Positions 1 through 7,765 of a stretch of 40,875 nt of DNA are shown here, piece after piece. Position numbers and translations under genes: made by a program. Source of the DNA: Candidatus Bathyarchaeota archaeon RBG_13_38_9 (GTDB taxonomy: Archaea > Thermoproteota > Bathyarchaeia > 40CM-2-53-6 > RBG-13-38-9); contig MEZD01000027.1 in the NCBI GenBank assembly GCA_001775955.1, forward strand, positions 2,144 through 43,018, written 5' to 3'. The notes beneath the pieces were generated by a model. That model was not told where the DNA came from, ran no database searches, and worked only from the letters and a program-made list of their open reading frames with translations. The stretch's first letter is position 1; each line of letters starts with the position of its first letter.

Positions 1-685
1 GTACAGGTTCAGCTCCAATATCAGTAGTCATCGCTGCTAGGACAAGACTATTAATTTCTACGATCTTTCCTTCTTGATTATTGGAATCTAGAGATGTGAG
101 CTCATTTCCTGTAGAAAGGATCCCAATTTTCGGTTTTTTAAATACTTCAACCGATCTGATTCTGAGGGCTCCCAGCATACCGATGTCCTGGGGCTTCAGT
201 TTCATTCCCTTTTTTAAAATTAGTTCTCCTTGTTTGACATCTTCTCCTTTCCAAGATACATCTTCACCTGGAGGTACGGATTTGCATATTTGGATCATAC
301 CAGGCTGAATCGCATCTGTATATTCCACCATAACAACGGCATCCGATCCTTTTGGTATTGAAGCTCCAGTAGGAACATAAGTTGCCTCACCCGAAGTAAT
401 GGTGAATTCCGAATTAGTAGCTCTGGATTTCAACCGAAGAAGTATTGGATTGCTTGGTGATGCATTGAATGTGTCTATCGCAGATACTGCGTAGCCGTCT
501 ACAGCAGATTGATTATTCTGAGGAAGATCATATTTTGCCTTAATATCGCATACGAGAACTCTATTAAGAGAGCTTTTGATTGGTAGAATTTCAGAATCAA
601 GAATATTCATTCTAATTGATCCGTAAAGCATCTCCAAAGCTTCATCAATTTTTACCATCTCACAAGATTTTATGTGTGATGTCAT
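1..685 (-). CDS. moeA: MoeA, molybdopterin molybdenumtransferase (3' part outside window)
   Basis: This gene is absent from the ORF track because its stop lies beyond the window edge; I translated it from ATG at 685 and the frame stays open to base 1 (about 228 residues). The translation shows the MoeA signature NQSAVDGYAV near residue 57, the segment ATYVPTGASIPKGSDAVVMV and, near residue 200, STGNEL, which starts the MoeA/MogA-like catalytic domain. MoeA inserts molybdate or tungstate into adenylylated molybdopterin in the cytoplasm. It lies 96 bp downstream of an AOR gene on the same strand, so tungsten is the likely metal (inference). The metal-inserting C-terminal half is not visible, so its integrity cannot be judged. 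Confidence 0.93.
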   Translation of the reverse strand, partial: MTSHIKSCEMVKIDEALEMLYGSIRMNILDSEILPIKSSLNRVLVCDIKAKYDLPQNNQSAVDGYAVSAIDTFNASPSNPILLRLKSRATNSEFTITSGEATYVPTGASIPKGSDAVVMVEYTDAIQPGMIQICKSVPPGEDVSWKGEDVKQGELILKKGMKLKPQDIGMLGALRIRSVEVFKKPKIGILSTGNELTSLDSNNQEGKIVEINSLVLAAMTTDIGAEPV

Positions 686-781
686 GTTGAATTCTTTTTC
701 CCTTAAATGGTTGAATTAGTTTTGTATAGATGCTTATGTTTCTTAGTTCAATTTGTATCGTATCGTCATAGATGGTATATG

Positions 782-2638
782 TTAACGATTTAATCGAGGA
801 ATTGTGAAAGATAGATCCAATTCTTCTAATTTTTCTTCTTTTGGAATCCCTCTTTCAGTCCACCCTCTTTCTTCATAATAGTTTTTAAGCATCAATTCGA
901 GTTCCACAATTTGTCCTTTACTTCCACCATCGTTAAGAGGTTCTTCTAGAAATCGTTTCGGAAGTGTATCATCTGATTTAGTTGCCCCACAAGTTATGTT
1001 AAACACTCTTTTCAAATTGTAAGTTCTTTCACCAACTTTTAGGAATTCATCCAATTTCATATCCCACCCTGTAACCATGTTAAGCATTGAAAGGACTGAT
1101 GCAGGTGGGAGAAAGGCGAACTTGCACATAATTAAGGAGTCCATTATATCATGCCAGTTTTGGACTGCTATTACCGGAAAGGCTTTGTCATCAGTTGTGA
1201 AGCGTTCATATCTCTTGTGGATGCCTAGGTCTGGTACTCTCTCTCCTTGTTCGATATGATAGACAAGACCTCTAAGGTGACATGCTCCTCTGTGAGATGT
1301 TGCATATTGTAGTCCTAGCCCTTTGAAAGCTCTAGGATCGTGCATAGGTATCTCCAAACCTTTGACATGAAGAGCAAATTCTTCCGCTTCTTTATCAATT
1401 TCTTTTGCAGCTCGTTTGACACCTTTCGCTAGGATTTTGCCGAATCCTTTTGTCTTTCCAATTTGGTGTAGTGTGTTGATTATGGCGTCGCCATCACCCC
1501 ATTTCAATGTGAGGCCTTCCATATTCTCTTTGGAAATCAAACGCTTTTCGTAGCATTCCATTGCGAAGGCTATCACGCTTCCAGAAGATATTGTGTCCAT
1601 TCCATATCTATTACACAGCTCGTTACCAATGGCTATGATGTTCAGGTCATCATTAAGACAGAGTGCTCCTAAGGAGGCGCATGTCTCATATTCTGGACCT
1701 GATCCTTCTTTTCTTGTACCTGATTCATTTCCAGTTATGTGTCTCCCACATGCTATTATGCATCGATAGCATGCCCATTGCTTTTTAAGAATCGATTTTG
1801 CCATGGCTTCACCACTGATTTTTTCTATGCCCTCTGTCCAAGAACCTTTGTTGAAATATTTTATCGGGACGTCTCCGTATTCGTGCATCATGGTCATGAT
1901 TCCGTCAGTGCCATAAGAGGAGTATATTTGGGCAGTTGGATGAGATCTGATTGTTACATATATTCTTCGAAGAAATTCTTTTAACATTTCATTTTTAGCA
2001 GCTGGGATTACATTAATTTTCGTCCCTCTAACGGCTATTGCTTTGAGATTTTTAGATCCCATAACCGTTCCAACACCGCATCTACCTGCGGCACGTCCTG
2101 AGTCGTTTATGATTGATGCGAATAGGACGCCATTTTCTCCAGCTTGACCAATTGATGCAACCTTAAGCGATTGATCTTCCAATTCATTTTTGAGATATTC
2201 TTCTGTTTGATATGTGTCTGTTCCCCATAATTTTGAAGCGTTTCTTAGTTCTATTTTCCCATCGATTATTGATAGGTATACTGGGGTATCCGATCTTCCT
2301 TTGATGATTATCCCATCATACCCAGAGAATTTTAATTCTGGACCCCAAAATCCAGCTGCGTGTGATTCTGCCCATAAACCTGTAAGTGGAGATTTTGTAC
2401 ACACACAATATCTTCCACAAGATGGAGACGCGGTTCCTGTTAATGGGCCAGTCATGAATAACAAAATGTTTTCAGGAGATAGTGGGTCGACCGATGGATC
2501 TAATTCGTCAAAAATGATTTTAGCCGCTAAGCCGCTTCCACCGATGTATTCTTTTAAATCATATCTGTCAAGGTTCTCAGTAAATATTCTTGATTTGGTG
2601 AGATTTACTCGAATTAGCTTGTTTATATGTCCGAACAT
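782..2638 (-). CDS. aor: Aldehyde:ferredoxin oxidoreductase (tungstopterin AOR family)
   Basis: 618 residues, the usual AOR length. These enzymes oxidise aldehydes to carboxylic acids with ferredoxin as acceptor, using a tungsten bis-pterin centre and one [4Fe-4S] cluster. The cluster ligands are visible as CYRCIIAC near residue 292, with the fourth Cys in SLIMCKF near residue 500. The N-terminal pterin-binding half (GPLTGTASPSCGRYCV, GRAAGRCGVGTVMGSKNLKA) and the C-terminal signature DDTLPKRFLEEPL are present. It lies 13 bp downstream of a class II aldolase and upstream of moeA, so aldehyde production, oxidation and cofactor assembly appear linked. The substrate is unknown from sequence; the family covers AOR, FOR, GOR and WOR types. 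Confidence 0.95.
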   Translation of the reverse strand: MFGHINKLIRVNLTKSRIFTENLDRYDLKEYIGGSGLAAKIIFDELDPSVDPLSPENILLFMTGPLTGTASPSCGRYCVCTKSPLTGLWAESHAAGFWGPELKFSGYDGIIIKGRSDTPVYLSIIDGKIELRNASKLWGTDTYQTEEYLKNELEDQSLKVASIGQAGENGVLFASIINDSGRAAGRCGVGTVMGSKNLKAIAVRGTKINVIPAAKNEMLKEFLRRIYVTIRSHPTAQIYSSYGTDGIMTMMHEYGDVPIKYFNKGSWTEGIEKISGEAMAKSILKKQWACYRCIIACGRHITGNESGTRKEGSGPEYETCASLGALCLNDDLNIIAIGNELCNRYGMDTISSGSVIAFAMECYEKRLISKENMEGLTLKWGDGDAIINTLHQIGKTKGFGKILAKGVKRAAKEIDKEAEEFALHVKGLEIPMHDPRAFKGLGLQYATSHRGACHLRGLVYHIEQGERVPDLGIHKRYERFTTDDKAFPVIAVQNWHDIMDSLIMCKFAFLPPASVLSMLNMVTGWDMKLDEFLKVGERTYNLKRVFNITCGATKSDDTLPKRFLEEPLNDGGSKGQIVELELMLKNYYEERGWTERGIPKEEKLEELDLSFTIPRLNR

Positions 2639-2651
2639 CGATTGAATACCA

Positions 2652-3302
2652 TCATATTTTATAGAGTTTCTTAATCAGCTCTATTTGGTCTGAAGGGATC
2701 TCCTCGGGAGGCCCAAAAATGTTTGCGACAAAAGTCATTATGGCTGCTTCTTCAAGGATTTCAACAGTAGATAGGGCTTCGATAAGATCAAAACCAACAG
2801 TTATGACTCCATGGTTTTGAAGAATCATTGCTCTCTTACCGAGTATGGTATCGCCTACTTGATTGCCCAATTCCTCTGTTCCTGGATATTTGAAGGGTAA
2901 AATGGGTACATCCGCCAGTATGGTTGCGGCTTCAAATGTAATCGGTCGAAGTTTCACATTGGCCAATGCGAGACCCATAGTGAAAGGGCTATGAGTGTGT
3001 AATATGGCGTTAACATCAGTTCTCTTCTTATAAATCGCGGTGTGAAAATACCATTCAATTGATGGTTTGAACATTCCTTCAATAACTTTGCCCTCTAAAT
3101 CTATGTTTACTAAATCTGAAGGATTAAGGTCTGGTTTGTAAAGCCCACTAGGAGTAATCCATGCCTTTTCTTCTCCCATTTGTCGGGCACTTGCGTTTCC
3201 GCCTACACCTGTCATAAGGCCTCTACTATGAAGGGATTTCATGCAATCTATGATCTGTTTTTTCAGGTTTTTTTCATCTAGATTGATGCCCATGTTATTC
3301 AC
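2652..3302 (-). CDS. Class II aldolase/adducin family protein (L-fuculose-1-phosphate aldolase-like)
   Basis: 216 residues, typical of the zinc-dependent class II aldolase/adducin family. Visible motifs are GVGGNASARQ (phosphate-binding loop), HTHSPFTMGLA (zinc histidines) and LQNHGVITVG (third zinc histidine). The family cleaves sugar phosphates such as fuculose-1-phosphate or ribulose-type 1-phosphates into dihydroxyacetone phosphate plus a short aldehyde. The gene precedes the AOR gene by 13 bp on the same strand, suggesting that the released aldehyde (lactaldehyde or acetaldehyde, for example) is oxidised by AOR. A role in salvage of 5-deoxyribose from 5'-deoxyadenosine is possible, given the radical SAM enzyme MoaA in the window, but this is inference. 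Epimerases or dehydratases of the same fold cannot be excluded. Confidence 0.85.
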   Translation of the reverse strand: MNNMGINLDEKNLKKQIIDCMKSLHSRGLMTGVGGNASARQMGEEKAWITPSGLYKPDLNPSDLVNIDLEGKVIEGMFKPSIEWYFHTAIYKKRTDVNAILHTHSPFTMGLALANVKLRPITFEAATILADVPILPFKYPGTEELGNQVGDTILGKRAMILQNHGVITVGFDLIEALSTVEILEEAAIMTFVANIFGPPEEIPSDQIELIKKLYKI

Positions 3303-3430
3303 GAACTAACTTCTCATTAGTATTTACTAGGTAAATTAGTTTCACTTTGTAAATCTTCCATATCGATTTATGTTGTAATGTTATCGATAGATTGAAATTC
3401 TCCTTTTCATTCTAACAGAATCGATTCTCT

Positions 3431-4606
3431 TTGATTGAAAAACCTTTGGCTGCAATAGTCTCTGCTGGCCTTTCAAAGTTTGGAAAATTAGATGGCCTTT
3501 CTGCTAGAGAAATTTTTACTTATGCTGCAAAAGAAGCGTTCGATAAATGTCCAAATCTTGATCCAAGGAAAGATGTAAAGGGATTATATCTAGGTCACAT
3601 GACAGAATCTGCAGAACATCAAGGTCATACCGGACCTCTGGTGGCAGATTGGATAGGACTGAATCCTATGCCTGCTGTAAGGTTTGAAAACGCATGTGCG
3701 TCATCTGGTGTTGCTTTAAGGTGTGGTATTCAAGCAATTAAATCGGGATTTGTAGATGTGATTATGGTCGGTGGTGTTGAGAAACTAACACATTTAGCAA
3801 CCTCTGATGCAACCGAATATCTTGCTCTTTCAGCGGATAACTTTTTTGAACAATGGCATGGATTTACATTCCCAGGATTATTTGCTTTGATAGCAAGAGC
3901 CCATATGCATGAATATGATACTACAGGAGAGCAATTAGCTACAATTGCAGTGAAGAATCATCATAATGGTTCATTAAACCCAAAAGCCCAGATGCAAAAA
4001 GAAATTACTATAGAGCAAGCAATGACATCAAGAGTAGTCGCTTCACCATTGAAACTATTCGACTGTTCTCTCATTTCAGATGGTGCATCATGTGTAATCC
4101 TTACAAAACCCGAGCTAGCAAAGAGGTTTTCTGATACCCCCATATACATACAGGGGAGTGGTCAAGCAAGCGATACTATCGGACTTTATGAAAGAGATGA
4201 TCTGACTTCACTGAATGCTGTAACCTTAGCTGCACGAGATGCTTACGAAATGTCTGGAATGAAACCAAAAGATATTGATGTTGCCGAGGTTCACGATTGT
4301 TTTACAATTGCAGAGTTAATTATCTGCGAGGATGTTGGATTCTGTAAGAAAGGTGATGGAGGCAAACTGGTTCAATCGGGTGATACTGCAATTGATGGGA
4401 ACATTCCCATTAATACAAGTGGTGGGCTAAAATCAAAGGGACATCCAGTAGGTGCAACAGGTGTGGCTCAAGCATATGAGATATTTTTACAGCTTACAGG
4501 ACAAGCTGGGGCACGTCAAGTGAATGATGCTGAAATAGGTCTAACTCTGAATCTTGGAGGACATGGGTCCACGGCTGTAGCTCATGTTTATAGCAACACA
4601 ATATAA
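3431..4606 (+). CDS. Thiolase family protein (archaeal acetyl-CoA acetyltransferase, SCP-x type)
   Basis: 391 residues from a TTG start. It has the nucleophilic cysteine in ENACASSGVAL near residue 89, HDCFTIAELI typical of SCP-x-like thiolases, and the catalytic histidine in KGHPVGATGVAQ. Archaeal members condense two acetyl-CoA to acetoacetyl-CoA for the mevalonate pathway, usually in a complex with HMG-CoA synthase and a DUF35 protein. The DUF35 gene follows 39 bp downstream, but no HMG-CoA synthase gene is adjacent. That leaves a mevalonate role likely but unproven; other acyl-CoA substrates are possible. The gene is divergent from the aldolase-AOR unit across 128 bp. Confidence 0.92.
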   Translation: MIEKPLAAIVSAGLSKFGKLDGLSAREIFTYAAKEAFDKCPNLDPRKDVKGLYLGHMTESAEHQGHTGPLVADWIGLNPMPAVRFENACASSGVALRCGIQAIKSGFVDVIMVGGVEKLTHLATSDATEYLALSADNFFEQWHGFTFPGLFALIARAHMHEYDTTGEQLATIAVKNHHNGSLNPKAQMQKEITIEQAMTSRVVASPLKLFDCSLISDGASCVILTKPELAKRFSDTPIYIQGSGQASDTIGLYERDDLTSLNAVTLAARDAYEMSGMKPKDIDVAEVHDCFTIAELIICEDVGFCKKGDGGKLVQSGDTAIDGNIPINTSGGLKSKGHPVGATGVAQAYEIFLQLTGQAGARQVNDAEIGLTLNLGGHGSTAVAHVYSNTI

Positions 4607-4645
4607 ACACAAGATTCCAATTTAGATGAAAAGGAGTTAAAGAGT

Positions 4646-5086
4646 TTGGAAGAAATTACCCTTAACCGAGATAAAAAAGGAGAGATTCTGCCAACTATCC
4701 AGAATTTCTATAGATTCTGTGGACATGGAAGACTCATGGCATTGAAGTGTATTGAATGCGAAAAATTAATAATCCCACCGAGAATTATCTGTCCCAAATG
4801 TTCATCATCTAGATTTAAATGGATCCAATTAAGTGGCAAGGCAAAATTACGCACTTTCTCTTTTATTCACATAGCTCCGAAACAGTTCAGTTCACAAGCT
4901 CCCTACATAATTGGTATAGTGAAACTCGAAGAAGGTTTGTCTTTATCTGGTCGAATAATAGTTGACAAAGATGTAAAACTTGAGATAGGAATGGATTTAA
5001 TTGTTGAGTTTGAAGATACAGTATCTGTAGGGTGGCCACAATGGCCGCGATACTATTTTAGATTGGCTAAAGTAATAGAACAGTAA
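4646..5086 (+). CDS. DUF35 OB-fold/zinc-ribbon protein, thiolase partner
   Basis: 146 residues from TTG, with a GGAG ribosome binding site about 10 bases upstream. The N-terminal part has a rubredoxin-like zinc ribbon, CIECEK followed by IICPKCSSS, and the rest matches the DUF35 OB-fold (KLRTFSFIH, PYIIGIVKLEEG). In archaeal thiolase/HMG-CoA synthase complexes DUF35 bridges the two enzymes through a shared CoA-binding site. Its position directly after the thiolase supports a partner role here. Which second enzyme it serves cannot be told from the window. Confidence 0.88.
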   Translation: MEEITLNRDKKGEILPTIQNFYRFCGHGRLMALKCIECEKLIIPPRIICPKCSSSRFKWIQLSGKAKLRTFSFIHIAPKQFSSQAPYIIGIVKLEEGLSLSGRIIVDKDVKLEIGMDLIVEFEDTVSVGWPQWPRYYFRLAKVIEQ

Positions 5087-5143
5087 AAATGTAATTCCAA
5101 GTCAGTTGAAGGTCATAATATACGAGCCTAATTTTGAAGATCC

Positions 5144-5770
5144 TTATTGTCCAGAAGTAGGTTTGCCCAAGTAACGGCCACATCTATCACAATAGATAGA
5201 GTCTGGAGGGATATCCTCTTGGCAATGGATGCAGACTCTTTTAGGCGGTTCGGTTGGTCTAGGTTCAGTTACAGGAGATGTAGCTGTGGCTGATACTGGT
5301 TGTTCAGTTGAAGGTTTCTGAGGAGGAGGTTCAGTAGGTCTAGGTTTAGATGTTGGAGGTTCAATAATTATGGGTTCGACGGGTGGAGGACGAGCTTCGG
5401 TTGTTTTCGGTTCAGTCTCTGGGGGCTCTTCAAGGTGTCCAATCGTCTTATACTTCATTAATTGAATTTCGATCGTCCTAACTTTAGTGTCAAATTCTTG
5501 TTTGGTAATCTTTCCAGAAACATATTGTTTCGAAGTGTTTTCTAAATCTGTTTGAAGCTTTTCTAGTTTCAGAGTATCTGTATCAGGCATCTCAATTGGT
5601 TGTGGCCTGACTTCCCGTGGTCTCATCATTATTTGTTTTTGTCGTAGGCGCTTTTTACGTCTCTTGAATAGGATTTCACCTAAAATAATGACTATAACAA
5701 CAGCGACGAAGGGTAGTATTATTAATAGAATCTGCCAGTCGAATGGCATGCTAATTTGCGCTATTACCAT
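5144..5770 (-). CDS. Membrane-anchored protein with proline-rich linker and C-terminal zinc ribbon
   Basis: 208 residues, function not recognised. One N-terminal membrane span (about residues 11-34, ILLIILPFVAVVIVIILGEI) is followed by a basic stretch (KRRKKRLRQK), which by the positive-inside rule puts the rest in the cytoplasm. Next comes a helical segment containing VSGKITKQEFDTKVRTIEIQ, similar to SHOCT-type short helical domains, then a Pro/Thr/Glu-rich linker with PPTSKPRPTEPPP-like repeats. It ends in a double zinc ribbon, CIHCQEDIPPDSIYCDRCGR. The gene lies 102 bp downstream of a coiled-coil gene on the same strand. A scaffold or sensor role is plausible but unsupported. Confidence 0.75.
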   Translation of the reverse strand: MVIAQISMPFDWQILLIILPFVAVVIVIILGEILFKRRKKRLRQKQIMMRPREVRPQPIEMPDTDTLKLEKLQTDLENTSKQYVSGKITKQEFDTKVRTIEIQLMKYKTIGHLEEPPETEPKTTEARPPPVEPIIIEPPTSKPRPTEPPPQKPSTEQPVSATATSPVTEPRPTEPPKRVCIHCQEDIPPDSIYCDRCGRYLGKPTSGQ

Positions 5771-5872
5771 TTCGCATTCCTTCTGAAGATAATTGTATGA
5801 ATATTCCAGATGGAATGTATGAGCTGATGTATGTGAGGGTCGGGATAACTGGACATTTCTTTATCAATCTAA

Positions 5873-6415
5873 TTATTTCTTAGTCTGTCTTCTAGTTTTT
5901 TCGAGTTCTGATAATATTTCTTGTCTCAAACTTTCAATTTCCGACTCCGCTTCAGTAGTTTCCTTTTTAGATGGAGTTGAGATCTGTCTCTTTTCATATA
6001 ATCCAGAAGATGAAGGAATCGATATGCCAAATTTTTCAGCCATCTCTTCGACTTTATTTCGCTCCTGATTAAGTTGACTTTTTGTTTTATCCAGTCTTTC
6101 AATCAATTCTTGTTGGGAATCGCTCAATAGATTCAATTCTTTATCGCATCTCATAAGATGCTTAATGCTCTGGGTAATTCGTCTGTACTGTTCAGCTTTC
6201 TCATTCGTTTCGCTTAATCTTTGTGAGTATCTCTGATGCAATTCATCATATTGTGTTTCATCTACTTCGCGTCCGTCGCGCATTCTCTCAAGTTCTTCAA
6301 GAGCGGCTCTTAATGCAACCTGCTCTGCTCTATAATATGATGACTGCTTTTCAGCAGACTTTATCGATTTTTCGAATTCCTCTTTACTCAATATAAGGCA
6401 CCCATGTGTCATCAA
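5873..6415 (-). CDS. Coiled-coil protein resembling the CdvA coiled-coil region
   Basis: 180 residues, almost entirely helical and charged, without membrane segments. Residues about 28-65 read ALEELERMRDGREVDETQYD and continue with a YDELHQRY-type segment. The same arrangement (helix, short G-x-I/V-D turn, YD-x-L, helix) occurs in both CdvA proteins of this window (ELRASGDIDESTYDRL; LKRKEIPRNLYDEL). It lacks the N-terminal PRC-barrel of CdvA. A relation to CdvA is my inference from this pattern and could be coincidence among coiled coils. It is divergent from the KaiC-like gene across a 142-bp region containing a perfect palindrome. Confidence 0.7.
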   Translation of the reverse strand: MMTHGCLILSKEEFEKSIKSAEKQSSYYRAEQVALRAALEELERMRDGREVDETQYDELHQRYSQRLSETNEKAEQYRRITQSIKHLMRCDKELNLLSDSQQELIERLDKTKSQLNQERNKVEEMAEKFGISIPSSSGLYEKRQISTPSKKETTEAESEIESLRQEILSELEKTRRQTKK

Positions 6416-6475
6416 AATAATTAGACGCTAATATACTCTTCATTATCTGGTCAATATATGCGTTTGTAATCATAG

Positions 6476-6489
6476 GGGTCTATAGACCC
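6476..6489. promoter_or_regulatory. Perfect 14-bp palindrome GGGTCTATAGACCC between divergent genes
   Basis: The sequence GGGTCTATAGACCC equals its own reverse complement. It lies between the start of the coiled-coil gene (minus strand) and the start of the KaiC-like gene (plus strand), about 60-70 bp from each. In this AT-rich spacer a GC-ended perfect palindrome stands out, so an operator for a dimeric regulator is the natural reading. No regulator is identified and no second copy was noticed. Confidence 0.45.
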
Positions 6490-6557
6490 GTATACTATTT
6501 TTTTGACTTATTTTCCAATTTGCCAATTATTAAATCCTGAATTGTGTATAATATGTT

Positions 6558-7313
6558 ATGGGAATCTTCATGGCAAATATTGAAAGAGTGAAAAGTGGCA
6601 TTCCTGGTCTAGACGAGATGCTGAATGGAGGCATACCGAAAGGCCGTGTAATCTTAGTGGTTGGTGGACCTGGAACTGGAAAAACTATCTTTTGTACACA
6701 ATTTTTAATCAATGGTATCAAACAATATGGCGAGCCGGGATTATTCATAAGTCTTGATGAGACTGGTTATCACATAAAACGTGAATTGGCTTCTTTCAAT
6801 TGGGACATTGCTCAACTTGAGCGAGATAAAATGTGGACTCTAGTGGATCTCTCTCCCTTTGGACATATGGCTAAAGAAATGAAGCGGTCGAAAATAGCTT
6901 TAGGAAAAAGAGAATTTGCTTTAGAAAAAGCAATAGACGATATTAAGAAAGGAGTGAAATCTGTAGGAGCTAAGAGAATAGTAATCGATACTATGAATTC
7001 GTTAACCTATCAATTTCCTGATTCCCTTCAACGTCGAGCAGTAATACTCTCTCTAATGGAAGTATTCGTATCTACGGGAGCAACAACTCTAATGACTGCT
7101 GAATTGCGAACTTCTGGCTTGGAGAGAGAAGTACAATTAGAAGAATATTTGGCTCATGGTGTAATAATCATGCAAACTCTACAAGTAGGTAAAGCGGCTA
7201 CAAGGATTCTTCAGATAGAGAAGATGCGAGAAACACCAATCGATACTCAAATGAGGCCATATCGAATTAACGAAAAGGGTATTGAAGTCTATCCTAAGGA
7301 AAGTGTTTTCTAA
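6558..7313 (+). CDS. Single-domain KaiC-like RecA-superfamily ATPase
   Basis: 251 residues, one KaiC domain. The start is typical: VKSGIPGLDEMLNGGIPKGR, then Walker A GGPGTGKT near residue 37 and Walker B RIVIDTMNSL. A TTATTAAATC element about 25 bases upstream suggests a leaderless mRNA starting near ATG 6558; ATG 6570 (MANIERV) is an alternative. Archaeal single-domain KaiC homologues are ATPases of varied function (signalling, motility regulation as in ArlH, DNA-related roles). No second KaiC domain, histidine kinase or archaellum gene is nearby, so the process it serves cannot be assigned. Confidence 0.9.
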   Translation: MGIFMANIERVKSGIPGLDEMLNGGIPKGRVILVVGGPGTGKTIFCTQFLINGIKQYGEPGLFISLDETGYHIKRELASFNWDIAQLERDKMWTLVDLSPFGHMAKEMKRSKIALGKREFALEKAIDDIKKGVKSVGAKRIVIDTMNSLTYQFPDSLQRRAVILSLMEVFVSTGATTLMTAELRTSGLEREVQLEEYLAHGVIIMQTLQVGKAATRILQIEKMRETPIDTQMRPYRINEKGIEVYPKESVF

Positions 7314-7400
7314 TCTAGTGTTTCGTTAGAATTCTCTCTACTAGAGATGTTGAATGTTCTAGCTCCGCTGGATATGAGCGTCTATTTGGACTAAATGTTC

Positions 7401-7673
7401 TTAGGGCGGATTCTCAGATGTCGAAGCTACTTCCGCCTCAAGTGGAGCTGGTGGTGGTGTGGTAAGCATTGTCCACCCTATCCACATGCATATCAATAGT
7501 GCAGCAATCACGAATAGAAACACTGGAATGGCTATTGCCCACCAGTCAAGCCAAGATGGCCAGCTAGGTATATATGTAGACACAACTGGTGCAAAGAAAG
7601 CTGCTATGTATACAATGGTGATGATTAGCGAGATTAGAAGTATCAATCCACCATAGGTTCGATCTTTATTCAT
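7401..7673 (-). CDS. Small membrane protein, two predicted transmembrane segments
   Basis: 90 residues, not recognised. Two hydrophobic spans are visible, GLILLISLIITIVYIAAFFA near residues 9-28 and WWAIAIPVFLFVIAALLICM near 45-64, followed by a short Pro/Glu-rich tail. It converges on the KaiC-like gene with 87 bp between them; that gap holds TCTCTACTAGAGA, a 13-base inverted repeat at 7335-7347. The plus-strand ORF 7459-7656 is its shadow. Function unknown. Confidence 0.6.
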   Translation of the reverse strand: MNKDRTYGGLILLISLIITIVYIAAFFAPVVSTYIPSWPSWLDWWAIAIPVFLFVIAALLICMWIGWTMLTTPPPAPLEAEVASTSENPP

Positions 7674-7765
7674 ATTATATCCCTCTAATAATGCTAAATC
7701 ATAAAGGTTTGTGATGATATATAACTTTTAGAATCGATATGTAACTTTGCTTCTAAACATATATT

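Noticed and set aside
1739-2645. Plus-strand ORFs 1739-1984 and 2214-2645 opposite the AOR gene
   Set aside because: They lie on the non-coding strand of a clearly coding gene and show no family motifs.
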